Part shown: positions 9,256 to 17,502 of the stretch, in pieces
How the letters are laid out: each line of letters starts with the position of its first letter
Position numbering within the stretch: the first letter of the stretch is position 1
Source of the DNA: Paenibacillus sacheonensis
Lineage (GTDB): Bacteria > Bacillota > Bacilli > Paenibacillales > Paenibacillaceae
Assembly (NCBI RefSeq): GCF_009909195.1
Contig: NZ_JAAAMU010000006.1
Span: 310,001 to 374,000, forward strand
Direction of reading: 5' to 3'
DNA: 64,000 nucleotides
Program-made: the position numbers and the translations under genes
Notes under the pieces: model-generated
Told to the model about the DNA's origin: nothing
Database searches by the model: none
What the model saw: the letters and a program-made list of their open reading frames with translations, nothing else

Positions 9256-9816
9256 ATGAGTACCCGGATGGCTGCAAGGGATGATGCGCCTCGGGTCATT
9301 CCGCTTCTGCTGGATGCGATCGGCGAGATCGCTTATTTGCTGACGGGGGCATCGGACGAAGCCGACTGCGCGCGGCGGTTGACGGATTTTTTCAAGCAGC
9401 CGGGGAACCGGATCAGCCGGGAGCATGTCATCGTGGACGAGCGGGACGGCGTCATCGCGGGGATGATCGTCGCCTACTCCGGCAACGACGCGCAGGTGCT
9501 GGACGAGCCCTTCCTGGAGCGGATGCGGCGTGACTTCGGCGAAGCCGAACGCGAGATCGTGAAGGAAGCTCGGAATGGCGAGTATTACATAGACGCGCTG
9601 GCCGTTGCGGAGGACTATCGGGGCCAAGGCATCGCGAAGGCGCTGATGGCGGCTGCGGAACAACGGGGCCGCGAGCTTGGGTTTGAACGCGCCTCGCTCA
9701 TCGTAGAGTCCTATAACGAGCGGGCCTACGGCATTTACGGGCGCGCGGGATACATCGAAGACGGGCTGCTGCGCATCGGAGGCAGCGATTATCGCCGCAT
9801 GGTGAAGCGGCTCTAG
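9256..9816 (+). CDS. GNAT family N-acetyltransferase
   Basis: The 186-residue product has the acetyl-CoA-binding core typical of GNAT enzymes: YIDALAVAEDYRGQGIAKAL (motif A with the R/Q-x-x-G-x-G/A loop) and SYNERAYGIYGRAGY (motif B). It transfers an acetyl group from acetyl-CoA to an unknown amine. Two starts are possible: GTG 9247, 7 nt after AGGAG, and ATG 9256, 10 nt after AAAGGA. I give the ATG form; the difference is three residues. It stands alone next to a decayed GNAT gene of the opposite strand, and its sequence is not a copy of that remnant. Confidence 0.83.
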   Translation: MSTRMAARDDAPRVIPLLLDAIGEIAYLLTGASDEADCARRLTDFFKQPGNRISREHVIVDERDGVIAGMIVAYSGNDAQVLDEPFLERMRRDFGEAEREIVKEARNGEYYIDALAVAEDYRGQGIAKALMAAAEQRGRELGFERASLIVESYNERAYGIYGRAGYIEDGLLRIGGSDYRRMVKRL

Positions 9817-9921
9817 TGTCAGGGAAGAGCAGCTTCAAGCGGCGAAACCAGCTGTCCGAGGCATAATACCCTCCATTTGTAAGTTAGCCAAACCCCGCCT
9901 CCCGCTCGGCAGCAATCGGAG

Positions 9922-10362
9922 TTACACCAACCGCTTTACGAACCCTCTCTTATCCGTTGAATACCCGATCGATTCGTAAAACTTATGCGCCGATTCCCGA
10001 TTGCCGGAGGACATCAGCATGGCGTAGCTGCATTTGTTCTTTTGCCCGAACTCTTCAAGGGCTTGCAGAAGCAGCTTCCCCACGCCCTGGCCGCGGTATT
10101 CGAATGAAACCACGACGTTCTCGATCAACATGAACGGATAACAATGACCGACCAAATCATAGCAAATAATCCCCATCGCCGTCCCGACGACTCGGTTGCC
10201 GTCGCAAGCGGCGGCAACGAAATAGTTGGGATGATTCGATAGGATTTCAAGCTGGTTTTTCATTGCGGCCGCATTGGACTTCTCGCCGATAAATTCGACG
10301 AATAGCTCGGAAAGCCCCTGAACATCACCGATCTCTGCTTTTCGAATCGCGATATGATCCAT
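9922..10362 (-). CDS. GNAT family N-acetyltransferase
   Basis: The 146-residue product is a compact single-domain GNAT. The cofactor loop is in LIENVVVSFEYRGQGVGKLL, and CSYAMLMSSGNRESAHKFYESIGY is the usual C-terminal motif in which a tyrosine acts as general acid in many relatives. AGGGGGTG lies 6 nt before ATG 10362; a GTG three codons upstream is less likely. The N-terminal IAIRKAEIGDVQGLSELF is the usual first strand and helix. The substrate is unknown. It is about 35 nt downstream of the DUF2500 gene on the same strand, so the two could be cotranscribed. Confidence 0.83.
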   Translation of the reverse strand: MDHIAIRKAEIGDVQGLSELFVEFIGEKSNAAAMKNQLEILSNHPNYFVAAACDGNRVVGTAMGIICYDLVGHCYPFMLIENVVVSFEYRGQGVGKLLLQALEEFGQKNKCSYAMLMSSGNRESAHKFYESIGYSTDKRGFVKRLV

Positions 10363-10396
10363 GGGCGACACCCCCTGCTAACACGTTTATGATTCG

Positions 10397-10828
10397 TCAG
10401 TTTCCTTCATTCATCGGCATGCCCGATCTGCGGAATTCCTTGAAGCGAGTTCCCTGGTATGTGAGCTCTCCTTGGTCGCCGATCACGATCAGACCGAACT
10501 TATTATCCCGGACTTGCAGCTCCAAGCGCGAGCGATCATGCATTTCGAAGGTCACGTAGTAGTTGGTGCTGGTGCTGGAATCCCCGGAACCGCCCCAGAC
10601 CTCCGTCCGTTTATCCACGACCGTCACGGCCTTCGTTACCAGATCGGCAGCATTGTTGGACGTCCACATCCACAAACCGCGAATGATGACATAGAGGAAG
10701 CCGCCGATAACGATGGCAAAGATGAGTCCTCCAAACAGTTTGAATAACAGCGGCATCTCCTCGATAAATCCCCAAAATCCGGTATGATCCGGAAAATCAT
10801 TCGGAAAATCGTTCGAAAAATCATTCAT
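10397..10828 (-). CDS. DUF2500-type membrane protein
   Basis: The 143-residue product has an acidic, Phe/Asn-rich N-terminus with repeated NDFPND-like units, one membrane segment at about residues 28-52 (LLFKLFGGLIFAIVIGGFLY), and a predicted beta-rich domain after it (VTKAVTVVDKRTEVWGG, TNYYVTFEMHDRSRLELQV, DQGELTYQGTRFKEF). This order is that of DUF2500 proteins, for which no function is established. The C-terminal domain probably faces outside, or the cytoplasm if the topology is reversed. GGAGAGGTAGC precedes the ATG. Expression with the downstream acetyltransferase is plausible. Confidence 0.75.
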   Translation of the reverse strand: MNDFSNDFPNDFPDHTGFWGFIEEMPLLFKLFGGLIFAIVIGGFLYVIIRGLWMWTSNNAADLVTKAVTVVDKRTEVWGGSGDSSTSTNYYVTFEMHDRSRLELQVRDNKFGLIVIGDQGELTYQGTRFKEFRRSGMPMNEGN

Positions 10829-11034
10829 GCTACCTCTCCTCTGGCTGACAATTTATCCATCATTTGCATGACGGCAAGTTATATCCTTATACGACGGAGG
10901 GGCCGATAACGTTGCGGGGGCGCTCCTATACATGCGAAAAACGACAGCCATTATGCTGGCCGCCGTCGCTTTATAACGATGAAGCTGTCGTTCCTCAAGC
11001 ATCTCTATGCTCAGGCATCCGGTTTCTCGGGAAG

Positions 11035-11826
11035 CTAAGCCAGCTTCGGCATCAAGCCGCCGCCAAGCACGTCGCCTTTCTCGAAACCCTGCCCGTCCGT
11101 GATCACGTGGTTCGCTCCGCTGTAGGTCGTGCCGTCCTCCATGAAAATAATCGCGAGCGCCCGGCGCGGTTTGTCCGTCTTGTTCGCATGCGCGAAGTGG
11201 AAGGTCATGCCGTCGTGGAACGTGGCGCTGCCTGCCTTCATCCGGCAGATGGCGGCCGTGTTGCGGTCGATGTCCTTGGCGCCCTCCTGAGCGAAAATAT
11301 CCTCCGGCGTCACCAGGTCGACGCCCTTCAGGTTGCGGATCTTCTGGGATTTCGGAACGAACATCATGCAGCCGTTGTTCTCGTCGACATCGTCGAGCGC
11401 GATCCAGATCGAGAAGGCGTTCAGCGGCTTCATCTCGCTCATCGGCCAGTACGGCCGGTCCTGGTGCCACGGCGTAACCTTCGAATCGCCCGGCATCTTG
11501 AGCAAGGCATGGTCGTGGAACAAGCGAATGCCCGCGAAGCCCGTGAGCTGCTTGCCCAAGTCGGCGAACCGCTCGCCGAGCACAAACCGTGCCATGCCGC
11601 CGTGATCCCGCCACGTATTCACGCGCTGATTCAGCACTTTGAAATACGCGCCGCCGTCTTGGTCCGTCTGCAAGCCGCGTCCGCCTTTATTGTTCATCGT
11701 CTCGTCCATATATTCCCGAAGCTCCTCGAGCTCCTCCTGCGACAGGATATTATCGATCTGCACGAAGCCGTTCTCCCGGTAAAACGCGACTTTCTCTTCG
11801 CTAATCTTCATGTTCGCTCGCAGCAT
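11035..11826 (-). CDS. Phytanoyl-CoA dioxygenase (PhyH) family oxygenase
   Basis: The 263-residue product belongs to the Fe(II)/2-oxoglutarate-dependent PhyH family. The metal triad is visible: H and D in TPWHQDRPYW, and a second histidine in FHDGMTFHFAHAN; RRALAIIFM carries the arginine expected to bind 2-oxoglutarate. NNGCMMFVPKSQ is a further family block. Bacterial members hydroxylate varied small molecules, so the substrate is unknown. AAGGGG lies 11 nt before ATG 11826; an in-frame ATG seven codons upstream overlaps this site. The gene is monocistronic and divergent from the SDR gene, with about 300 nt between them in which I see no structured element. Confidence 0.85.
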   Translation of the reverse strand: MLRANMKISEEKVAFYRENGFVQIDNILSQEELEELREYMDETMNNKGGRGLQTDQDGGAYFKVLNQRVNTWRDHGGMARFVLGERFADLGKQLTGFAGIRLFHDHALLKMPGDSKVTPWHQDRPYWPMSEMKPLNAFSIWIALDDVDENNGCMMFVPKSQKIRNLKGVDLVTPEDIFAQEGAKDIDRNTAAICRMKAGSATFHDGMTFHFAHANKTDKPRRALAIIFMEDGTTYSGANHVITDGQGFEKGDVLGGGLMPKLA

Positions 11827-12124
11827 CGTCGTCTCATTCCCCTTCATCTATCGGATACCTTAAAGATACACCGGGTATGCGCTTTCTTCTTGGTCGATAA
11901 GAGAAAAAACACGGTCGATCTGCCAAAATCAATTCCGCATCTACCAGGTAGGAGCTTCCGTCTTATACACTTAAACGTTTACCCTGACGGGAAGGGCGAG
12001 CAGCGATTTTCATAGACGTTTTCATAGGCATCGAGCCTGCTTTTCACTATAATGAAGCTGACGCGCGGACAATCCCGTACGCCGTATCCCCCTGTAAGAT
12101 CACCTGAAATGGAGGAAGCTTCTT

Positions 12125-12850
12125 ATGCCACGGAAGAGACAGGTTTGCATTACGGGCACCGATCGCGGGATCGGGCTCGAATTGGTCAAAGGCTTGCTGC
12201 AGGATGATTGCATCGTCTATGCGGGAGGCATCCTGAGCCCGAATCCCGAGCTGGAACGGCTGAAGGAGCAGTATCCGGGACAGCTTCATGATTTCCTGCT
12301 GGACGTCGGAAGCGACGTCAGCGTGCAGGAAGCCGCAGAACGGATTCGCAGCCTGACGCCAGAGCTCGACATGCTGATCAACAATGCCGCCCTGCTGGGG
12401 GACACCGGGCATACGATCGCGGATACGCTCGACTTCGACGAGATTCAACGGGTGTACAACGTCACGGCGCTGGGCGCGATCCGGACGTCGAACGCGCTGC
12501 TTGCGCCGATCATGAACGGCGGCAAGCTGATCGTCAACATTTCCTCGGAGGCCGGCAGCATCGGCAACAGCGGGCGCGAAGCCTGGTTCGGCTACTGCAT
12601 GGCCAAATCCGCGCTGAACATGGGCTCGACGATCATCCATAACCGGATTCGCAAGGAAGGCGGGCGCGTGCTGCTGCTCCACCCCGGCTGGGTCAAGACG
12701 TCGATGAGCGGCAGTTGGAACGACGCCGGCACGTTTACGCCGCAGGAAGCGGCGGCGAATCTATTGAACCGCATCGAAGAGCGGCGGCACGAGCTTCGCG
12801 ACCTGCCGCTGTATATTGAAGCGGATACCGGCAGCGAACTGCCTTGGTGA
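12125..12850 (+). CDS. Short-chain dehydrogenase/reductase
   Basis: The 241-residue product has classical SDR features: the dinucleotide loop TGTDRGIGLEL near residue 11, LDMLINNAALLG (NNA motif), the catalytic serine in NISSEAGS and the YCMAKSALN tyrosine-lysine pair. HPGWVKTSMSG follows the active site as in most members. It should use NAD(P)(H) to reduce or oxidise a carbonyl/hydroxyl in a small molecule; similarity to sniffer-type carbonyl reductases is apparent but the substrate is unknown. GGAGG is 9 nt before the ATG. The next gene starts 12 nt after its stop, so the two form a unit. Confidence 0.9.
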   Translation: MPRKRQVCITGTDRGIGLELVKGLLQDDCIVYAGGILSPNPELERLKEQYPGQLHDFLLDVGSDVSVQEAAERIRSLTPELDMLINNAALLGDTGHTIADTLDFDEIQRVYNVTALGAIRTSNALLAPIMNGGKLIVNISSEAGSIGNSGREAWFGYCMAKSALNMGSTIIHNRIRKEGGRVLLLHPGWVKTSMSGSWNDAGTFTPQEAAANLLNRIEERRHELRDLPLYIEADTGSELPW

Positions 12851-12862
12851 GGAGAGATGACG

Positions 12863-13513
12863 ATGAGCGAACCAACCGGGCAATGGCCTGTTAACGTCTT
12901 ATTGTTAGGTGATTTCACGGATGCCCCTTGGCACCCGCTCGAGCCTGCTCGAGCTGCCCTGCAGTCCATCCTCGAGCCTGCGTTCCGAATAACCGCGACG
13001 GAGAATTACGATGAACTCAGCCGGCTGAATCCAGCCGACTATCCGCTCTGCATCTCCTACACGGACTGCTGGAATCGCAAGCCGGCGCCGGAGCAGACGG
13101 CAGGCTTGCTTCGCTACGTTGCGGGAGGCGGCGGACTGCTCGTCATCCATAACGGCATCTCCTTGCAAGCCGGCGATGCGCTGGCGCAGCTGATCGGCGC
13201 CCGTTTCACCGGCCATCCGCCCTATCAGCCGCTTCGCTATGTTCCGATCGGCGAACACCCGGTGCTCGGCGGCGTCGATCCCTTCGACCTGGACGAAGAG
13301 CCGTACGCGTTCGAGCTCGATCCGCTGGCCGAGCGGACGGCATTTCTGGCATACGAATTCGAAGGCGCGCAGCATCCTGCCGGTTGGGAGCGCAGCTACG
13401 GGCTGGGCCGCGTCGTTTATGTACAGCCGGGGCATCATGCGCCGTCCTTCGAGCCGGCATCCTACCGGCGGTTGGTTCTGAATGCGGCGCATTGGGCCTG
13501 CGGAGGCAAGTAG
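12863..13513 (+). CDS. ThuA-like (trehalose utilisation) domain protein
   Basis: The 216-residue product resembles the ThuA family, a class I glutamine-amidotransferase-like fold found with sugar catabolism genes: VNVLLLGDFTD at the start, LRYVAGGGGLLVIHNGIS, LIGARFTGHPPY, and GRVVYVQPGHHAPSF with LVLNAAHWACGG at the end. The reaction of the family is not firmly established. ATG 12863 is chosen because GGAGAG lies 6 nt upstream; ATG 12857 would overlap that site. It is transcribed with the preceding SDR gene, suggesting a role in oxidised-sugar metabolism, but the link is only by position. Confidence 0.82.
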   Translation: MSEPTGQWPVNVLLLGDFTDAPWHPLEPARAALQSILEPAFRITATENYDELSRLNPADYPLCISYTDCWNRKPAPEQTAGLLRYVAGGGGLLVIHNGISLQAGDALAQLIGARFTGHPPYQPLRYVPIGEHPVLGGVDPFDLDEEPYAFELDPLAERTAFLAYEFEGAQHPAGWERSYGLGRVVYVQPGHHAPSFEPASYRRLVLNAAHWACGGK

Positions 13514-13566
13514 ACGATTGATAACCGACGCTTGCAGACTTCATAGAATAGAGCACTAGATTAAGA

Positions 13567-13611
13567 AAATAGCAGCCGCCTTGGACGAGACGTCCAAGGC
13601 GGCTGCTATTT
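13567..13611. terminator. Long bidirectional hairpin terminator
   Basis: AAATAGCAGCCGCCTTGGACG and its exact complement flank a 3-nt loop, a 21-bp perfect stem with A- and T-rich ends. It lies between the convergent ThuA and SUFU genes. Confidence 0.85.
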
Positions 13612-13651
13612 CATGGCGCTGACGTAATCCGCCGAAGCCTTGCCGAGTTTC

Positions 13652-14383
13652 CTAAAACAAGCCGAACCGTTTCTTGCACGTGTTTCTGCGATTCGGGTCG
13701 ACGATGTCGGTGACGCCAGCCTTATTGAGCTTTTCCAGCAGCGCCTCGGCTCCATGTTGGAGCTTGAAGTTCATTTCTTCGTTATACAGCGGCATTAAGC
13801 CGAAGAAGTGCACGTCCTTGCCGGGCGAGACCGTAAGCGTGAAGAACTCGTTGATGGATTCGACCGAGGAGGGAACGGTAACCATCATCCCGGCTAGTTT
13901 GGTATTGCTTGCATAGGGTTGGACGGGATTCCCGTTCGGAATCGTATGCGCCGCATACAGCCAAGTATTATATTCGTGCGGCAGGCGAGCAAGCGTCTTG
14001 AGGCTTCTGACCGGCCAATAGTTGTCTTCGTTCTTGAAGCTTTCATCGGACAGCTTCCAAGCGGCAGGAAGGCAAATCATCAGTTCCGCGTATCGAAAGG
14101 CCTCGGCTCCCTCGGGAACCGTCATCGGTAAATTGCTCATGCCGCACGTGATTAAGGTATAGTAATTACGCGCTGAGGAAGGAGCGACCAGCAGCACATC
14201 GAGATGGATTAGATCGGATACCATTTCGTGGAATACGGCCTCGATCGGTCCGATATGCTTCTCGATATGTTCGGATATCAGGTCGATGGATGCAGGTTCT
14301 CCGCTGGCGGGCGTTAACGGACGATCCGAGGACTGGTGTCGATAAATCAGGCTTCCGGATGGGGATCGCTCTGCTGTGCTCAT
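13652..14383 (-). CDS. Suppressor-of-fused (SUFU) domain protein
   Basis: The 243-residue product shows the bacterial SUFU domain: IDLISEHIEKHIGPIEAVFHEM, IHLDVLLVAPS with YYTLITCGMSN, RYAELMICLPAAW, and the SVESINEFFTLTVSPGKDVHFFGL block followed by YNEEMNFKLQHG. Bacterial SUFU proteins occur in polymorphic toxin loci, where they are predicted immunity proteins, but also alone. No toxin gene is adjacent here. There is no signal peptide, so a cytoplasmic place is expected. The start is chosen by length and by GGAGC upstream. It stands alone behind a strong terminator; its neighbours upstream are an acetyltransferase and a phosphotransferase on the same strand. Confidence 0.82.
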   Translation of the reverse strand: MSTAERSPSGSLIYRHQSSDRPLTPASGEPASIDLISEHIEKHIGPIEAVFHEMVSDLIHLDVLLVAPSSARNYYTLITCGMSNLPMTVPEGAEAFRYAELMICLPAAWKLSDESFKNEDNYWPVRSLKTLARLPHEYNTWLYAAHTIPNGNPVQPYASNTKLAGMMVTVPSSVESINEFFTLTVSPGKDVHFFGLMPLYNEEMNFKLQHGAEALLEKLNKAGVTDIVDPNRRNTCKKRFGLF

Positions 14384-14529
14384 GGGAATTGGGGCTCCTT
14401 TTCGTAGATAGAATTAGATAAATTATACAGGACAAACTATTATTTGGGAATAATAAGAAATTGCTGCATATAATTGGTTCATCCCGAATATATCGAATCC
14501 TATTTCTCCTCATTCACCATGGATATCGG

Positions 14530-14994
14530 CTACTGTACGCGTTTCGGAGGCCCGAGAAGCTCCCAATTCACCATGCCGTTCGCTGCTCCCGTTCGCTTCA
14601 TGCCCAGCTTCTCCAGTACTCGGGCCGACGGCAAATTGTCGACTAGGCACTCTGCCGTAATCCGGTTGGCTTTTCCGGTTGCAAACGCCCATTCCGTAAT
14701 AGCTTCGACCGATTCCGTGGCCATGCCCTTGTTATGCATCGCCGGAATAAACCCGAATCCGACCTCGGCCATCCCTTGATAATCAGGCTTCCCCTTGAAA
14801 CCAATGTCGCCAACCACTTGGCCCGTGTCGGCCAACGATACGAACCATACGCCCCAGCCGAGTAGTTCGGGGTCTTCCTGGAGGCGCTCTATGTAATTCA
14901 CGATGTGTGTTCCGATCGCATACGTTTCCGACACCCGTCCGACGTTGCCCGGGGTACAAGCTTCCACAACCAATCGTTTCGTACGCAGCTTCAA
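14530..14994 (-). CDS. RimJ/RimL-type GNAT acetyltransferase
   Basis: The 154-residue product has the ribosomal-protein-acetyltransferase-like GNAT pattern: LRTKRLVVEACTPGNV at the start, VGDIGFKGKPDYQGMAEVGFGF, the cofactor loop PAMHNKGMATESVEAITEWAF, and NLPSARVLEKLGMKRTG. A methionine and asparagine stand where R/Q-x-x-G-x-A is usual (HNKGMA), still compatible with function. The substrate is unknown; relatives acetylate protein N-termini or small molecules including antibiotics. It lies between a phosphotransferase gene and the SUFU gene on the same strand with gaps of 63 and 146 nt. Confidence 0.85.
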   Translation of the reverse strand: MKLRTKRLVVEACTPGNVGRVSETYAIGTHIVNYIERLQEDPELLGWGVWFVSLADTGQVVGDIGFKGKPDYQGMAEVGFGFIPAMHNKGMATESVEAITEWAFATGKANRITAECLVDNLPSARVLEKLGMKRTGAANGMVNWELLGPPKRVQ

Positions 14995-15057
14995 ACCGAA
15001 TCCTCCTGTAATTAGGATCGCAGACCTGTGATCGGGATTATTGTCGCGCCATCTCTG

Positions 15058-15993
15058 CTAATCCAAAATCATGCCCACCGCTTGCTTCGCGAACGCGGCA
15101 TAGGACTCGACCCGTTCCGGGCATCGGTCAAGCGCCCACCTGAGATTGTCGAACGCCTTGAGAAGCAGCAATGGTCTCGTAGCGGCAAAATCTGCCGCGC
15201 CGATGCCGTACCCGTCCAGAAAGGCTTGCAGTTCTTCCGGATTCGGATCCCCGTCCAGCATCTGCAGCTGCATCAGCCAATTTATATCTCCGTGCGGGAC
15301 CGGTCTGACTTCCGCATTGCCCCAATCCAAGACGATGACTTGTCCGGTCCGATCGACGATCGTATTCTTGATGGAGAGATCGCCATGGATCAGACCGAAG
15401 CGGAACGTTTGGTTCTTCAAATGCTCGAACAGTTCCCTGGCGCGGTTCGATTGCACCGGAGTGAGTACGCCAAGCTTAATCAACCGGTCATGCTCCGTCA
15501 GACTGTGGATATTATGCTTCACGTAGCCCAGCCAGCTGCCGTCCGACCCCGGATGAGGCGGGGAATGAAACTCGCCGTGTACGGGATCGATCAGATTTTC
15601 CCCGTATCCCTTCACCGGGATCGCATGAATTCGTTTGGCATACCGGCCAAGCTGTCTCCAAATCTCCGTATTCGGAACCGCGCTGTCTACCCCGTTGTCT
15701 CCATCGACAAAGGTTAGAATCATATAGGCCGTTTCGTCCGCGATGCCGATGGCTAACGCCTCGGGTCCGGGAATGCCGGCTGCAGCCGCTTGCTCCATGC
15801 ACCATTTTTCTTTCGCATAGTTCGGATAGGTCCCCGTATCGTTCATGCGAACGACGACTTTACGGCTCGCTGTCTTGACGACGCATACCTGATTGATGAA
15901 GCCTTTGCCTACGATCTGGTAGGAAGCTTTTACCTGTTCCTGAAGAAAATCGCCAGCGATTCGTTCCGCTTGCATAACTACTGCCTCTTCCAT
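15058..15993 (-). CDS. Aminoglycoside-phosphotransferase-family kinase
   Basis: The product (about 311 residues) has the APH/choline kinase fold: KVVVRMNDTGTY with the ATP-binding lysine region, the catalytic loop FGLIHGDLSIKNTIVD (H-G-D with downstream N) and the metal-binding IVLDWGNAEVRP. Members phosphorylate aminoglycosides, macrolides, homoserine or choline-like substrates; none can be chosen here. Starts are uncertain: ATG 16005 directly abuts AGAGGGG, ATG 15993 is 12 nt from it, and ATG 15975 has GGAAGAGG at 8 nt; I give the middle one. The frame upstream to 16077 lacks similarity and overlaps the neighbouring lipoprotein gene by 4 nt. Confidence 0.82.
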   Translation of the reverse strand: MEEAVVMQAERIAGDFLQEQVKASYQIVGKGFINQVCVVKTASRKVVVRMNDTGTYPNYAKEKWCMEQAAAAGIPGPEALAIGIADETAYMILTFVDGDNGVDSAVPNTEIWRQLGRYAKRIHAIPVKGYGENLIDPVHGEFHSPPHPGSDGSWLGYVKHNIHSLTEHDRLIKLGVLTPVQSNRARELFEHLKNQTFRFGLIHGDLSIKNTIVDRTGQVIVLDWGNAEVRPVPHGDINWLMQLQMLDGDPNPEELQAFLDGYGIGAADFAATRPLLLLKAFDNLRWALDRCPERVESYAAFAKQAVGMILD

Positions 15994-16073
15994 CGTTTCA
16001 TTCATCCCCTCTAGTATCGTGCTTCGTCCTATGAATAAGCCTAACGTAAATTGCAACAAACGGCGGCTTGCGT

Positions 16074-16469
16074 TCACGTCGTCAGTATTGATTGCTCCAA
16101 AAACTCCTTTACCCGACTCAGAAAAGGAGTTTTCAATACGATTCCATCGGCGTCAACGATAACGTACATCGGAAACGCCTTAACTCCGATTGCTGCGGCC
16201 CACTTCTTATTACGATCTTGTTCGTGGTCCCAGAATTGAACTTTCACGATGGCTTTCGTATATGCGGGATTGGAGTTATGAAATACGTTCACCGCTGTTG
16301 CTTCACTGTCCGGAAGATTGTTTTCGTAGAACAAATGTATGGCATAATTTTGCGTTTCCGCAGGCTTCAATTCATTCAAGACTTCTTCTTTCGTTGGACC
16401 TCCGCAGCCCGATACCAAAGAAACAGTAATCATGCTAACAACAATCAAAACAAGCATTTTAAGCTTCAC
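16074..16469 (-). CDS. Small lipoprotein with thioredoxin-like C-terminus
   Basis: The 131-residue product begins with a lipoprotein signal (MKLKMLVLIVVSMITVSLVSGC) whose lipobox LVSGC predicts lipidation at Cys22 and anchoring to the outer face of the membrane. The body ends with AIGVKAFPMYVIVDADGIVLKT, which resembles the cis-proline half of a thioredoxin fold (xxFPxxVVxDxxG). The N-terminal half of such a fold, with the CxxC active site, is not evident, so a redox role is doubtful. It lies 69 nt after the gene for another membrane-anchored protein, and both may be expressed together. Confidence 0.65.
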   Translation of the reverse strand: MKLKMLVLIVVSMITVSLVSGCGGPTKEEVLNELKPAETQNYAIHLFYENNLPDSEATAVNVFHNSNPAYTKAIVKVQFWDHEQDRNKKWAAAIGVKAFPMYVIVDADGIVLKTPFLSRVKEFLEQSILTT

Positions 16470-16538
16470 AAGCCCACCTTCTTATCTATGAAACTCGCGT
16501 GTTTCCACCGTTCCATACCGGCAGTCACCGCACCTTAT

Positions 16539-17189
16539 CTAATCTACCTTGGTCGTGCTGACTTGGTAAGGTCGAGACTCGTCCTTCGTTTCCTTGTGAA
16601 CCACGCTTCCATTGGCCGCATAACCGATAACGTCGAATTTGGTTCCTTGGGAAGGGTCGACAAATACATAAAACAGCTTAAAGTTCTGTTCCACTTCAAT
16701 GAGCTCGGCCTGCTTCTCCACTTCCGTCGAATAATCCTTAACCGTTATTCTGGCGATATCCGGATGGAGAACGACCCCGTAAACCATCGGGAACGGGGAA
16801 CTCCCGAAACTACTGCCGGCCGTACTAGGAAAATACTCCGCATGGAATGTTTCCTTCCTTGCCTCGGCATCGGTAAGGCCTAACCGATAATTCGATGCGC
16901 CGAAGCTGCCGCCGTACCCCCAGCTCCAGCCTTTCGAAGACTTTCTGACGAAGTCGGCAGCAATGCCGATTTGATCTTTCGATTCCTTCCGTATATAGAA
17001 AGCTACCTCCCCGCCCGGCACGGAATGCTCATGGATCATATACGAAACGAATCCCGATCCGCGCTCCTTCTCGACGGCAGCGATCGCTGTCGGGCTCGCA
17101 TCGGAACCGCGATTTGAAACCTTCATCCAAGTGCCAATTGCAACCACGGCCATGAGAATCAGCAGAATCAACAGGTTTCGAGTCGTCAT
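16539..17189 (-). CDS. Membrane-anchored protein of unknown function
   Basis: From ATG 17189 (AGAGAGGGG 5 nt upstream) the product is 216 residues. An N-terminal membrane segment (residues about 6-22, LLILLILMAVVAIGTWM) is followed by an extracytoplasmic region with no family I recognise. The body contains aromatic- and serine-rich stretches (SKGWSWGYGGSFGASNY, PSTAGSSFGSSPFP) and a C-terminal IARITVKDYSTEVEKQ...LFYVFVDPSQGTKFDVIGYAANG that looks beta-rich. An in-frame ATG 21 nt upstream overlaps the ribosome binding site and was not used. The downstream gene encodes a small lipoprotein, so the pair may be a cell-envelope unit. Confidence 0.6.
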   Translation of the reverse strand: MTTRNLLILLILMAVVAIGTWMKVSNRGSDASPTAIAAVEKERGSGFVSYMIHEHSVPGGEVAFYIRKESKDQIGIAADFVRKSSKGWSWGYGGSFGASNYRLGLTDAEARKETFHAEYFPSTAGSSFGSSPFPMVYGVVLHPDIARITVKDYSTEVEKQAELIEVEQNFKLFYVFVDPSQGTKFDVIGYAANGSVVHKETKDESRPYQVSTTKVD

Positions 17190-17345
17190 TGTTACCCCTC
17201 TCTCTCCCATTGTTTATAAAAGAGGCGCTTCGGATCATGAGCGATGAGCGTTCCGCCATTCCATCGATCCGTCAATAATACCTTAATTCTGTATGCCCGA
17301 GATAGAGGAATTACGACTATCCTGTCCGCCAGATCCTCCCCAGAC

Positions 17346-17406
17346 AAAAAGAGACCCGCAGCAACGGGCCGCGGGTCTAAAGTTTATATTTTAAAAAGGG
17401 GGTCGA
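17346..17406 (-). ncRNA. Candidate small RNA, copy B
   Basis: This is the paralogue of the copy at 5239-5300. On the minus strand TATAAT (17412-17417) is followed by AGAACTCGACCCCCT, an A/T-rich spacer, and the terminator stem AGACCCGCGGC / GCTGCGGGTCT (17352-17378) with a T-run at 17346-17350. The G/C change within the stem relative to copy A leaves a bulged or G-U type pairing. The promoter, C-rich head and terminator agree with copy A, whereas the linker differs, the pattern expected from selection on an RNA. No neighbouring gene is shared by the two copies (sspH there, a membrane protein and an ankyrin protein here). Confidence 0.6.
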
Positions 17407-17411
17407 GTTCT

Positions 17412-17468
17412 ATTATAGGCCAGCATTGTTAAGGCAAGATGAAACTAAGATTGCAATTCGATTACAAT
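17412..17468 (-). promoter_or_regulatory. Promoter and upstream palindrome of small-RNA copy B
   Basis: TATAAT is at 17412-17417. Thirty-two nt upstream lies the near-perfect palindrome ATTGTAATCGAATTGCAAT (17450-17468) with arms ATTGYAAT and a CGA centre. TTTCAT lies 21 nt and TTGCCT 14 nt from the -10 box, neither at standard -35 distance, suggesting dependence on an activator bound to the palindrome. Confidence 0.5.
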
Positions 17469-17502
17469 TTCCTTCCATCGTCAACCAATTCGTTACATCG
17501 CT

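Noticed and set aside
17450-17468. Catabolite-response element (cre)
   Set aside because: The centre has CG as in cre, but the half-sites are separated by one base too many and the 3' half does not keep the T-N-N-C-A order.
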